From: Archangium gephyra
Lineage (GTDB): Bacteria > Myxococcota > Myxococcia > Myxococcales > Myxococcaceae
Length of the DNA: 64,000 nucleotides
Direction of reading: 5' to 3'
NCBI GenBank assembly: GCA_003243425.1
Contig: QFQP01000004.1
Span: 62,001-126,000, forward strand
Shown here: one piece after another, positions 33,806-42,238 of the stretch
Position numbering within the stretch: the stretch's first letter is position 1
How the letters are laid out: every line of letters starts with the position of its first letter
The notes under the pieces: model-generated
What the model was told of the DNA's origin: nothing
The model's database searches: none
Seen by the model: the letters and a program-made list of their open reading frames with translations, nothing else
Translations under genes and position numbers: made by a program

Positions 33806-34848
33806 ATCTGCACGTTTCGCCTTTCACGCTGCGCCTCAAGAAGCCGATTCAGACGGCCCGCGGTCCCATGGACGAGCGCGTCGGGTTTCGCGTTTCGTTC
33901 ACCGCCGACGGCGTGACCGGTCGTGGTGATGCCATGCCGATGGCGTCGTTCGGTACCGAGACCCCGGAGGCGGCGCTGGCGGCGCTCGAGAAGTTCGACA
34001 TCACCACCGCGCCTTCGACGGTCGAAGAGATCGCGGTGGCCATCGATCAATTGAGCGCCACGCCAGCGGCTCGGCACGCAGTCGAATGCGCGCTGTTGGA
34101 GCACGTGGCCATTCGCAAAGGCGTGCTCGTCGCCACGTTACTGGGGCCGGTGCTGCGTTCACACTTCGCGGTGAACGCGTTGCTCGAAGGCGACGATGCG
34201 TCGGGCCTCGCGGCGTCTGCAGAAAAGGCCGTGCAGCAGGGCTTCAAGGTCGTGAAGTTGAAGGTCGCAGCGCGCCCGTTGTCGGTCGAAGCGCAGCGCC
34301 TGCTCGCGGTTCGGCGCGCGGTGGGGCCTGACGTGCACATTCGCATCGACGCCAATGGCGGCTGGAGCGAAGCGACTGCGCGTTCGGCGCTGCGGGGGCT
34401 TGAAGCGCTGCGCCTCGAGGTGTGCGAGCAACCGGTCGGCTCACACGACGTGGAAGGTCTGCGTCGCCTGCGTCACATGGCGCCGTGTCGCATCGCTGCC
34501 GACGAAACGATGCTGTTGTCGGGCGTGTTGCCGCGGCTGCTCGAGAAGGACCCGCGCGCGGCGGCCGACGTCATCGTGCTCAAGCCGGCGGCGCTCGGCG
34601 GCCTCGTTCGCTCGCTGCACCTGGCCCAGCAGGCGCATGCCTCGGGCATGGGCGCGTACGTGACCACGTTGATGGACGGGCCGATCGCGCGTGCCGCAGC
34701 GGCGCATCTCGCGTCCGTCCTCCCGGCGGCTGACTGGGCGCACGGTCTGTCGACGGTCGAGCTCTTCGAAGGCGTGCAGCCTGATCCGTTCACGCCCATG
34801 GGCGGTGAGATCACGCTTCCGCAGGCCACGGGGTGGGGCGTGCCGTGA
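33802..34848 (+). CDS. menC: o-Succinylbenzoate synthase
   Basis: A 348-residue enolase-superfamily enzyme that dehydrates SHCHC to o-succinylbenzoate. The catalytic lysines are in VVKLKVAARP and in IVLKPAALGG. The metal ligands lie in HIRIDANGGW, CEQPV and AADETML. This is the complete muconate-lactonising subgroup set. Dipeptide epimerases share the fold, but the operon position supports MenC. It overlaps menA by ATGA and menE by GTGA. Confidence 0.92.
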   Translation: MNLHVSPFTLRLKKPIQTARGPMDERVGFRVSFTADGVTGRGDAMPMASFGTETPEAALAALEKFDITTAPSTVEEIAVAIDQLSATPAARHAVECALLEHVAIRKGVLVATLLGPVLRSHFAVNALLEGDDASGLAASAEKAVQQGFKVVKLKVAARPLSVEAQRLLAVRRAVGPDVHIRIDANGGWSEATARSALRGLEALRLEVCEQPVGSHDVEGLRRLRHMAPCRIAADETMLLSGVLPRLLEKDPRAAADVIVLKPAALGGLVRSLHLAQQAHASGMGAYVTTLMDGPIARAAAAHLASVLPAADWAHGLSTVELFEGVQPDPFTPMGGEITLPQATGWGVP

Positions 34849-36188
34849 AACGTCGTTGTCCGGTGGCCAGCGCAGCGCTGACTGTGCCGGACGCGCCTGC
34901 GGTGTTCTTCGAAGAGAGCCTGTTCACCTGGCGCGAGGCCGATGCCCTCGTCGCCGGCGCGGCCCAGCAGCTCGCCTCGCTCGGGGTCGCGGGCGGCGAT
35001 CGGGTCGCGCTCCGCAGCCTCAATCGGCCCGAAGTGGTGTGGTTCTGGTTCGCCGCTGCACGGCTGGGCGCGACGCTGGTGCCGCTGAACGCGCGGCTCA
35101 CCGATTCAGAGGTCGTGCCCCTGCTCGAGCGCGTGCGAGCGCGGGTTGCGCTGGGGTCTCTTCCGGGCGGCGTTTCGCTCGACGTGGCTCCGGGGGTGAG
35201 TCGCGCGGCCGAGCTCGACGATGACCAGGTGATCGTCGGCCTCTTTACCTCGGGGACGACCGGCACGCCGAAGCTCATCGAGCTCACGCAGGGCAACTTC
35301 CGGGCGAACGCGTCGGCGAACGCGGCGCGCCTCGGTGGCGCAGCGACCCAGCGCTGGTTCGGCGTGTTGCCGCTCTTTCACATTGGCGGGCTGGCGATGC
35401 TGTACCGCTGCGCGACGTACGGGGCGTCGCTGGTGCTGGAGTCGAGCTTCGATGCACAGCGCGCGTGCGCGGCGCTCGACGCTGGCTGCACGCACACCAG
35501 CTTCGTGCCCACGATGCTCGATCGCGTGATCGACGCTCGCGGGCCGAAGCCGTTCCGTGGCGTGCAGGCGGCGTTGATCGGCGGTGGTCCCATGAGCGCT
35601 GCACAGCTCGCACGCGCGCGCGCGGCCGGCATTCCGGTGCTGCAGACCTACGGGCTCACCGAGGCCTGCAGCCAGGTGACCACCGAAGCGCCGGAGTCGG
35701 CCGATGGGCAGACGGCCGGCGAACCGCTGGCTGGCGTCGAAGTTCGCATCGTGAACTCAGACGCCGACGGTGTGGGTGAGATCGAAGTGCGCGGTGCCAC
35801 GGTGGCGAAGGGGCAGGGCGAATGGCTGCACACCCGTGATCTCGGCGCGCTCGATTCACGGGGCCGCCTGAAGATCTACGCGCGTCGCACCGATCTGATC
35901 GTCAGCGGCGGTGAGAACGTCTACCCGGCAGAAGTCGAAGCGGTTCTCCGCGAGCACCCGGCCGTTCGCGACGTGGCCGTCATCGGTCGCGACGACGCCG
36001 AATGGGGGCAAATCACCGTCGCGGTGGTCGTCACCGCTGAACCGTCGGACGACGTGCTTCGTGAATGGGCCAGGCAGCGGTTGGCCGGCTTCAAGGTGCC
36101 GCGCGCGTGGGTGCGCGCCGAGCAGCTCCCGCGGAACGCGACGGGCAAGATCGATCGGGCCGCGCTGCGCGCCATCGTCGGCTCTTGA
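34845..36188 (+). CDS. menE: o-Succinylbenzoate--CoA ligase
   Basis: A 447-residue AMP-forming ligase that activates o-succinylbenzoate with CoA. The phosphate loop is LFTSGTTGTPKLIELT, followed by FHIGGLAMLYR, TYGLTEACSQVT, the adenylate motif HTRDLGALDSRGRLKIYARRTDLIVSGGENVYP and the catalytic lysine in NATGKIDRAAL. It is shorter than typical acyl-CoA synthetases, as is MenE. It is the last gene of the men operon; menB and the DHNA-CoA thioesterase are absent. I see no clear terminator in the 124 nt after it. Confidence 0.92.
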   Translation: MKRRCPVASAALTVPDAPAVFFEESLFTWREADALVAGAAQQLASLGVAGGDRVALRSLNRPEVVWFWFAAARLGATLVPLNARLTDSEVVPLLERVRARVALGSLPGGVSLDVAPGVSRAAELDDDQVIVGLFTSGTTGTPKLIELTQGNFRANASANAARLGGAATQRWFGVLPLFHIGGLAMLYRCATYGASLVLESSFDAQRACAALDAGCTHTSFVPTMLDRVIDARGPKPFRGVQAALIGGGPMSAAQLARARAAGIPVLQTYGLTEACSQVTTEAPESADGQTAGEPLAGVEVRIVNSDADGVGEIEVRGATVAKGQGEWLHTRDLGALDSRGRLKIYARRTDLIVSGGENVYPAEVEAVLREHPAVRDVAVIGRDDAEWGQITVAVVVTAEPSDDVLREWARQRLAGFKVPRAWVRAEQLPRNATGKIDRAALRAIVGS

Positions 36189-36312
36189 ACGTGGAACGGA
36201 GCGCCGGTTCGCCTCGAATTCGGCCGCTTCACCGTCGCGCTCTTCACGCTGCAGACTCGTGACACCCGTGCGCGCAGGTCGCGATGTTCGTCGGTGCGTT
36301 GGCACCCGCTGC

Positions 36313-37263
36313 TCAGCTCATGTTGTCGTTCGCCGGCATCGACGGCCCCGTCGTTACCTTGCCGTCGAGCCGCGCACGCATACGCCGGAAGCCCTCCTGA
36401 TGCCACTCGACGAACTTGGGCCTCGTGTTCCAGCGCTTCGAGAGCTCCTGGTACTGCGCTTCAGCGGCATCGATCTCCGCGTGTGAGGTCGGCAGGCCGG
36501 AGCCCGCGCCCGTCAGCCCGCGGAACACGAAGGGGCTCTTGATCGCACCGCGCGCGATGAGCGCGCCCTGCGCACCGGTTTCGGTAGACAACCTCTTCCA
36601 GTCTTCGGCGGTGACCACGTCGCCGTTGCCGATGATGGGAATGGTGGCCCTCGCGCGCGCCTCGGTGATCGCGCTCCACGTCGGCGCGGTGGTGCTGTCC
36701 TGCCGGGCGTGACGCGCGTGAATGATCAAGTAGTCGAGGTGCTGGTTCGCGAGTTCCACGATGGGGAGGTAGACCTTCTGGTCCTGCTCCATTCGATTGA
36801 GCCCGAGGCGGATCTTCGCGCCCACGAAGCCGATCGGAAGTGACGTCTTCGAACGCCACGCGGCGAGTGTTTCGAAGATCACCGCCAGCTTCCCGCGACG
36901 CTTGAGCAACGCAGGGCCCGCGCCGGTGCGAATCACCTCGGGTGAGGGGCAACCGAAGTTGAGATCGACCGCGCTCACGTTCTTCGACTGCGGAAGTTGT
37001 TCGAGCTCCGTCAGCGCTTCAGCGAGCTCGCGTTCGTTCGCGACCATCAACTGCACGCCGGTAGGCACTTCGGCGTCGTGCGTGTCGATCAACTCGGCGG
37101 TGCTCTTGTTGCCGCGCGCGAGCGCCCTGGCGCGAATCATCTCGGTCCACGTGAACGCCGCGCCGCGGTCCCAGCACACGCGCCGGTACGCGCAGTCCGA
37201 CACGCTCTCCATCGGCGCGAGGATGAACGGGTTCTTCAGCTCGACTCGACCCAGCTTCAACAC
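36313..37263 (-). CDS. tRNA-dihydrouridine synthase
   Basis: A 316-residue FMN-dependent enzyme that reduces uridine to dihydrouridine in tRNA D loops. The N-terminal LAPMESVSDCAYR holds the flavin loop. NFGCPSPEV contains the catalytic cysteine. Later motifs KIRLGLN, IIHARHARQ and IIGNGDVVTAEDW bind FMN. The sequence looks nearest the DusC type, but subtype is uncertain. The start is GTG 37263, which lies inside a perfect 7-bp hairpin (CACGGCA 37261-37267 with TGCCGTG 37274-37280) that could mask initiation. Confidence 0.9.
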   Translation of the reverse strand: MLKLGRVELKNPFILAPMESVSDCAYRRVCWDRGAAFTWTEMIRARALARGNKSTAELIDTHDAEVPTGVQLMVANERELAEALTELEQLPQSKNVSAVDLNFGCPSPEVIRTGAGPALLKRRGKLAVIFETLAAWRSKTSLPIGFVGAKIRLGLNRMEQDQKVYLPIVELANQHLDYLIIHARHARQDSTTAPTWSAITEARARATIPIIGNGDVVTAEDWKRLSTETGAQGALIARGAIKSPFVFRGLTGAGSGLPTSHAEIDAAEAQYQELSKRWNTRPKFVEWHQEGFRRMRARLDGKVTTGPSMPANDNMS

Positions 37264-37319
37264 GGCACATCCATGCCGTGCGGTTGGTTTTCACGCAACA
37301 AAGTCGCGGGGTTCGCGCT

Positions 37320-37342
37320 CTTTTCATGCACACCGTGAAAAG
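37320..37342. repeat. 7-bp inverted repeat in the dus / lipoprotein intergenic region
   Basis: CTTTTCA (37320-37326) and TGAAAAG (37336-37342) are perfect reverse complements with a 9-nt spacer. The 169-nt divergent gap holds this and the dus start hairpin; no clear promoter consensus is seen. It may be an operator. Confidence 0.3.
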
Positions 37343-37432
37343 TGGCCGTGTCCTACGTCGCAAGTGGGCCCTCACACCTCCTTCGCACTCGGGGCATTTG
37401 CCCACGCCCGGGTGACTTCGAAAACGAGACAC

Positions 37433-38080
37433 ATGAAACTCAAGCTCCTCGCTTCGCTCGCCGTTGCCTGCATGACGTTTGGTTGCGCCACCGCGCAGAT
37501 CAAGACGAACCCTGCCTCGCAGTTTCCCCTGACGGTCAGCGAAGAGAAGCCGGCGTTCCTCTTCCCCATCAACCTGTCGCACCTCGGTTCCGGCGGCGAC
37601 GCCACGCTGATGGGCGTCACCGTCACCGGCGGCGTGATCAACAAGTTCGGAAAGACGGTCGTGTCTGGTCAGCAGTTGTTCGACATGGTCGGCAACCTCT
37701 CGTACGAGCTCGCCGAGTCGGTGCAGTCGCAGGCCAACTCCGGCAAGTGGGAGATGTCGGGCTCGGCCGAGAAGACGGCCACCGATCTGTCGGCGACGAT
37801 GACGACGATCACCGGCCAGCTGCTCGACAAGAAGATCGTCGATAAGCCCATCACCTTCAAATACATCATCGCGCTCCACTCGCACGGCACGAGCACCATG
37901 GGCGGCACGATGCTCGAGGTCACCAGCTGGGGCGGCATCTACGACGCCGAGACCAAGCAGATCCTCTCGTACATCGAGAGCAAGGACTCGTACGCGAACA
38001 AGCCGGAGGCCGTGATGGCCCAGCTGCCGTCCGCGTACAACGGCATCATCGAGAAGCTGATCGCCGGCCAGGCGAAGTGA
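37433..38080 (+). CDS. Small lipoprotein of unknown function
   Basis: A 215-residue exported protein. The signal MKLKLLASLAVACMTFGC suggests lipidation at Cys18, though the lipobox is imperfect. The body has a Gly-rich strand (LSHLGSGGDATLMGVTV) and a Ser/Thr-rich helix with a hydrophilic C-terminus. I do not recognise a family. It is monocistronic between a divergent promoter region and a convergent terminator. Confidence 0.65.
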   Translation: MKLKLLASLAVACMTFGCATAQIKTNPASQFPLTVSEEKPAFLFPINLSHLGSGGDATLMGVTVTGGVINKFGKTVVSGQQLFDMVGNLSYELAESVQSQANSGKWEMSGSAEKTATDLSATMTTITGQLLDKKIVDKPITFKYIIALHSHGTSTMGGTMLEVTSWGGIYDAETKQILSYIESKDSYANKPEAVMAQLPSAYNGIIEKLIAGQAK

Positions 38081-38105
38081 GCAGCAGCTGAAGGGCAGCA
38101 CCTCG

Positions 38106-38140
38106 AGGCACCTGATTCCAAAAGGGGGAGTCAGGTGCCT
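38106..38140. terminator. Bidirectional terminator; the ogt-like stop codon lies inside the stem
   Basis: AGGCACCTGA (38106-38115) pairs with TCAGGTGCCT (38131-38140) and extends imperfectly on both sides. The TCA at 38131-38133 is the stop codon of the minus-strand repair gene. There is no long T tract. Confidence 0.65.
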
Positions 38141-38925
38141 TCGAGTTCCCGGGCCAGCAGCGCAGCCTTGCGCGGAAGTCCCCAACGGTAGCCGCCGAGC
38201 GCGCCTGTGGCCTGAATCACGCGATGACACGGAATCAGGACAGCGAGGTGATTGGCGCCGACAGCGTTGCCGATCGCCCGCGCCGAACCGGGCCGTTCGA
38301 GGTGTGAGGCCAGCTCGCCGTAGGTGGTGAGGGTGCCCGAGGGAATCGAGAGCAGCGCGCGCCACACGGCGACCTGGAGATCGGTGCCATGCAGCATCAC
38401 CGACAGGGGCCTGGTGAGCTTCTGTCCACGGAAGATCCGTTCGAGCTGAGTCACTTCGGTCTTCACCGCGCCATCGTCGCGAACGAACTTTGCGGTGGGC
38501 CAACGCGCTTCGAGCTCTTCGAGCCCCGAGAACGTGATGCCGCACACGCCGCGCGGCGTGGACGCCACGGTCACCAGACCGAGATCGGTTTCAGCTTCGC
38601 TCCAGCGCAGCGTGAGCCCGGCCTTCAACTCACCAGGCGTCATGCGTTCGATGCGGAGCAGGGCGTCGTGCAGTCGCGCCGGTCCGCTCATTCCGCCGTC
38701 CCACGCGGCTTCGAGCACGCTGCGCGACTTCAGCAACGCGTCGCGCGCCGCTTCGACCTTGAGCACCTGCTGGAAGCGCAGCGGGCTGACGCCGACGAGC
38801 TTCTGGAACGTGCGCTGAAAGTGGAACGGGCTGAGCTCGGCCTCGGCCGCGAGCGCTTCGAGCGACGCGGGCCGGTTCGAGGTCAGTGAGTCGATGCTGT
38901 GAGCGATGCGATCGAAGGTGGTCAT
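38131..38925 (-). CDS. Ada-like methylated-DNA--protein-cysteine methyltransferase with AraC domain
   Basis: A 264-residue DNA repair protein. The N-terminal 100 residues are an AraC-type double helix-turn-helix (SLEALAAEAELSPFHFQRTFQKLVGVSPLRF). The C-terminal half is an O6-alkylguanine methyltransferase: IPSGTLTTYGELA, then PCHRVI with the acceptor cysteine and GGYRWGLPRKAALL. The Ada N-terminal zinc domain that senses methylphosphotriesters is missing, as in other AraC/OGT two-domain forms. ATG 38925 is preceded by TACCTT after 6 nt (38932-38937 on this strand) and no Shine-Dalgarno. GTG 38976 would be longer. Confidence 0.9.
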   Translation of the reverse strand: MTTFDRIAHSIDSLTSNRPASLEALAAEAELSPFHFQRTFQKLVGVSPLRFQQVLKVEAARDALLKSRSVLEAAWDGGMSGPARLHDALLRIERMTPGELKAGLTLRWSEAETDLGLVTVASTPRGVCGITFSGLEELEARWPTAKFVRDDGAVKTEVTQLERIFRGQKLTRPLSVMLHGTDLQVAVWRALLSIPSGTLTTYGELASHLERPGSARAIGNAVGANHLAVLIPCHRVIQATGALGGYRWGLPRKAALLARELEGT

Positions 38926-38931
38926 GCGCTC

Positions 38932-38937
38932 AAGGTA
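38932..38937 (-). promoter_or_regulatory. TANNNT -10-like hexamer before the Ada-like gene
   Basis: On the minus strand TACCTT is followed by 6 nt and ATG 38925. GGGACA lies 16 nt further upstream as a possible -35. It is consistent with leaderless initiation. Confidence 0.35.
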
Positions 38938-38986
38938 CGGAGCGCGTGACTTCTGTCCCACCCGGTTCTTGCTCACGGCGCTCCGG

Positions 38987-41380
38987 TCAGAGCATCACGA
39001 CGGTGGCGCCGTCGCCGCCCTCGCCAGCCTCACCGGGCCGATACGACTGGGCATATGGCGACGTCTTCAGGAACTCGCGGAGGTCGCGCTTGATGGCGCC
39101 CGTTCCGTGGCCGTGAATGATGATCACCGACGGCTCGCCCTTGCGCACGTTGCGGTCGAGGAACTGCTCGATGTTCCGCATCGCTTCATCGGCGCGCTGC
39201 CCACGCACGTCGAGCTGCGGGCTCGCCAGCGTCAGCGGCGCCGCCGCGACCTGGGTCACCTTCTCGAGCCGCTCGGCCTTCTTGTTGGCGCCCGGGAACT
39301 TCGCGGCTTCTTTCGTCGATTTCGTCGCAGGCGCGAGATCGGTCAACGCCACGCGCATCTTCATGGCGCCGGCGGTGACGACCGCCGTGTCACCGGCGAT
39401 GTCGACGATCTCGATCTCGGTGCCCATCGTCTTGTGGCGCGCGCGCGCACCGACCTTGAACTCGAGCGGCGCCAGCTCCTTGGGCTCACCCTTGAGATCG
39501 GAACGCGTGTCGCGCTCGGCGACGGTCTGCTCGTTGATTCGCTGCGTGATGTCCGCCGCCGCCACCTGCGCGGCCTTGAGCGACTTCTCGCCTTCGAGCC
39601 TGGTGACCAGCGCACGAATCTGGTTGCGGGCGAACTCCAGCTCCGCGCGCAGCGCCTCGCGGAACTTCACTTCCTCTTCCTTGCGACGCTTCAGCGCCGC
39701 GGCGAGCTCGGCTTCCGCGGCTTCCTTCGCGGCCTTCGCTTCACGGAGGTCACGGTCTGCGAGGTCACGCTGCTCGTAATACTTGCGGCGCTCTTCTTCG
39801 GCCGCGCGCAGGGCCTGTGACAGCGCACCGCCAGCGTTGGTCGCCAGATCGTGCGCGCGTTTGCAGACCGATTCGCTCAAGCCCACCCGCCGCGCGATCT
39901 CAATCGCCGACGACGAACCCGCGACACCGATCTGCAGCCGGTACGTCGGCGCCATCTTCTTTCCGTCGAACCCGACGCGGGCATTCACGAACCGCTTGTC
40001 GAGGTGCGCGAGGGCCTTGAGCTCCTCGAGGTGCGTCGTCACCAACACCACGGCGCCGCGCTCCAGCAGCTCTTCGAGCACCGCGGTGGCGATCGCCGCG
40101 CCTTCTCGCGGGTCGGTGCCTGCGGCGATCTCGTCGATCAACACCAGCGCGCCACGCCGCGCTTCAGCCGTCACGTCACGCAACGTGGTCACGTGCGCCG
40201 AGAACGTCGACAGGCCTGCCTCGAGGTCCTGCTGATCGCCGATGGCCGAGTGCACCTGGTTGAAGAGCGGAATCTTCGAACCGGGCTCGCAGGGAATGGG
40301 CAGACCGGCGCGCGTCATCAAGGCGCACAGCCCCACGCCCGTGAGCGTGACCGTCTTGCCGCCGGCATTCGGGCCCGACACCACGAGCGCACGGGCATCA
40401 CCCAGCTCGACGTCGTTCGAGATGACGTCACCGCCCTTGAGCACCAGCCGCGGGTGACGAAGCCCACGAAGAATCAGCGCGCCGTCGGCCTCCTCGATGC
40501 CCGGCGTGTGCGCCATCAGGTCATTGGCGAGCAGCGCCACCGCCTCGAGCTCGTCGAGCCGCGCGAGGGCGTCGACACCGTCGAGAATCGGGCCCGACTG
40601 GTGACCTACGAGCCCGGAGAGCTCGATGAGCACCTTGCGCTCTTCTTCGAGCACCACCGACTGCGCGATGGCCAGCTCGTTGCCGAGGCCGATCATCTCG
40701 GCCGGTTCGACGAAGAGCGTCTGGCCCGTCTGCGACGCGTTGTGCACGATGCCGGTGACCTCGCGCTGGTGCGACGACTTCACGGGCACCACGTAGCGCT
40801 CGTTGCGAACCGAGTAGTAGCCCTCCTGCAGGCTCTCGCTGAACTTCGCGTCGTGCAGCAGCTCGTCGAGGCGGCTGCGAATTCGACGGTGCAGGGCGCG
40901 CGCGCGTTCTCGGGCTTCACGCAGCTCGGAGCTGGCGCGATCAGAGATCTCCCCGCTGGCCTCGATGCTGCGGTCGAGCCGGCTCGCCAGGCGCGTCAGC
41001 ACCGGCAGGCGTTGACCCAACGCCGCGAGCCCGGGGTGCCTTTCCCGGCGTTCGCCGAGCAATTCGCTCGAACGCTCGAAGCTGAAGAGCACCTGGGTGA
41101 CGGCGAGCAGCTCGCGCGGCTCCAGCATGCCGCCCTTGTCGGCGCGTTCGATCGACGGGCGAACGTCGACGATGCCGGTGATCGGCAACGTCATCGGCTC
41201 GGACTTGAGCGCGCGCGCTTCGTCGGCCAGCGCGAGGGCGGCGATCACCTCTTCGCGCGTCTCGAGAAAGTGGCGAGCGCGGGCGCGGGCCTGACCCACC
41301 TCGGTGCGGCAACGGTTCGCCAGCGCGGCGCGAATCTCGTCGAAGCCGAGAGAAGACAGCGTGCGATCGCTCACGTCCAT
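38987..41380 (-). CDS. mutS2: MutS2 family protein (Smr endonuclease domain)
   Basis: A 797-residue ATPase of the MutS2 type, lacking the mismatch-binding N-terminal domain of MutS. Motifs are Walker A GPNAGGKT, Walker B LVLIDEIAAGTDP and the preceding STFSAHVT loop, then a coiled-coil clamp (about 510-620). The C-terminal Smr domain (LDVRGQRADEA, then IIHGHGTGAIK) is the nuclease. MutS2 proteins act on recombination intermediates or collided ribosomes. ATG 41380 fits the usual length; an upstream GTG at 41455 has a GGGAG site and would add 25 Pro/Ala-rich residues, so it remains possible. Confidence 0.93.
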   Translation of the reverse strand: MDVSDRTLSSLGFDEIRAALANRCRTEVGQARARARHFLETREEVIAALALADEARALKSEPMTLPITGIVDVRPSIERADKGGMLEPRELLAVTQVLFSFERSSELLGERRERHPGLAALGQRLPVLTRLASRLDRSIEASGEISDRASSELREARERARALHRRIRSRLDELLHDAKFSESLQEGYYSVRNERYVVPVKSSHQREVTGIVHNASQTGQTLFVEPAEMIGLGNELAIAQSVVLEEERKVLIELSGLVGHQSGPILDGVDALARLDELEAVALLANDLMAHTPGIEEADGALILRGLRHPRLVLKGGDVISNDVELGDARALVVSGPNAGGKTVTLTGVGLCALMTRAGLPIPCEPGSKIPLFNQVHSAIGDQQDLEAGLSTFSAHVTTLRDVTAEARRGALVLIDEIAAGTDPREGAAIATAVLEELLERGAVVLVTTHLEELKALAHLDKRFVNARVGFDGKKMAPTYRLQIGVAGSSSAIEIARRVGLSESVCKRAHDLATNAGGALSQALRAAEEERRKYYEQRDLADRDLREAKAAKEAAEAELAAALKRRKEEEVKFREALRAELEFARNQIRALVTRLEGEKSLKAAQVAAADITQRINEQTVAERDTRSDLKGEPKELAPLEFKVGARARHKTMGTEIEIVDIAGDTAVVTAGAMKMRVALTDLAPATKSTKEAAKFPGANKKAERLEKVTQVAAAPLTLASPQLDVRGQRADEAMRNIEQFLDRNVRKGEPSVIIIHGHGTGAIKRDLREFLKTSPYAQSYRPGEAGEGGDGATVVML

Positions 41381-41545
41381 CGCGAGACCTGGGGGCAGAA
41401 GGGGCGACATGCGCGGGGCTGTCGCAGCTCGAGCGGGTTCCTGACCGGGAGACACATTCGCCGCTCCCTATGTGTCGCCGCGCAGGTGAAGGCAAGGCAT
41501 CACGCGGGCGTTTTGTCCGAGCGGGTAGCCGGTGTAGGAGACCGT

Positions 41546-42211
41546 GTGCTCATCGCGACCCTGCTCATCTTGTCGGCCACACCGCTCGAACGTGCGCAGG
41601 CGTTCGAAGCCGAAGGCAACGACGGCAAGGCGATCTCGGAGTTGATGCATGCGGTCGCCGCCGAGCCGAAGTGGGCGCTGGGCCGCGTCGAGCTCGGTCG
41701 GCTGCAGCTCAAGCAGGGCAACCCCGACGCCGCCCTGGTGCACCTCGACATCGCGCGCACGCTGACGCCCGAGAACCCGCGCGCCCACTATCTGTTCGCG
41801 TTGGCTGCCGAAGACGCGGGCCGTCGCAACGAGGCGCGTCGGTCGCTCGAGGTCGCGCTCTCACTGCGCGACGACTACGACGACGCGCAGTCACGCCTCG
41901 GCAACCTGTTGCTGATCGACGGTGAGTTCGACCGCGCTGCCGATTTGCTCGGTCGATATGCCGCAGCGCACCCCGAGTCGAACGGCGCGCGGTTGCAGTA
42001 CGCCGAGGCGCTCGAACGCGCGGGCCGCACCCGAGAAGCCGAAGCGCAGCTCCGTGCGCTTCTCGACATGCCGCAAATCAAGACGCTCGCCGGCCGTCGA
42101 TTGATCGCGCTTCTCGACACGCAAGGTCGTACTTCCGACGCCGAGAAGGTGCGGCACAAGATCGACCCGCCGAAGCGCCAGTTGCGCGAGCTGAAGCCCA
42201 GCCGTCGTTGA
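41546..42211 (+). CDS. Exported TPR-repeat protein
   Basis: A 221-residue protein with a signal-like N-terminus (MLIATLLILSATP) and four to five tetratricopeptide repeats, for example EPKWALGRVELGRLQLKQGNPDAALVHL and ARAHYLFALAAEDAGRRNEARRSL-like units. TPRs bind protein partners. GTG 41546 follows AGGAG by 5 nt. The next TPR gene is 27 nt downstream, so they form a unit. A shorter length and clear signal favour this start over the long open frame upstream, which is antisense to mutS2. Confidence 0.75.
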   Translation: MLIATLLILSATPLERAQAFEAEGNDGKAISELMHAVAAEPKWALGRVELGRLQLKQGNPDAALVHLDIARTLTPENPRAHYLFALAAEDAGRRNEARRSLEVALSLRDDYDDAQSRLGNLLLIDGEFDRAADLLGRYAAAHPESNGARLQYAEALERAGRTREAEAQLRALLDMPQIKTLAGRRLIALLDTQGRTSDAEKVRHKIDPPKRQLRELKPSRR

Positions 42212-42238
42212 ACGAAACATCAGGTGGAAATCCGACTC

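Noticed and set aside
39851..41545. A long open frame on the plus strand running into the TPR gene.
   Set aside because: It is antisense to mutS2, Arg/His-rich and without domains. The real gene begins at GTG 41546 with an AGGAG site and a signal peptide.
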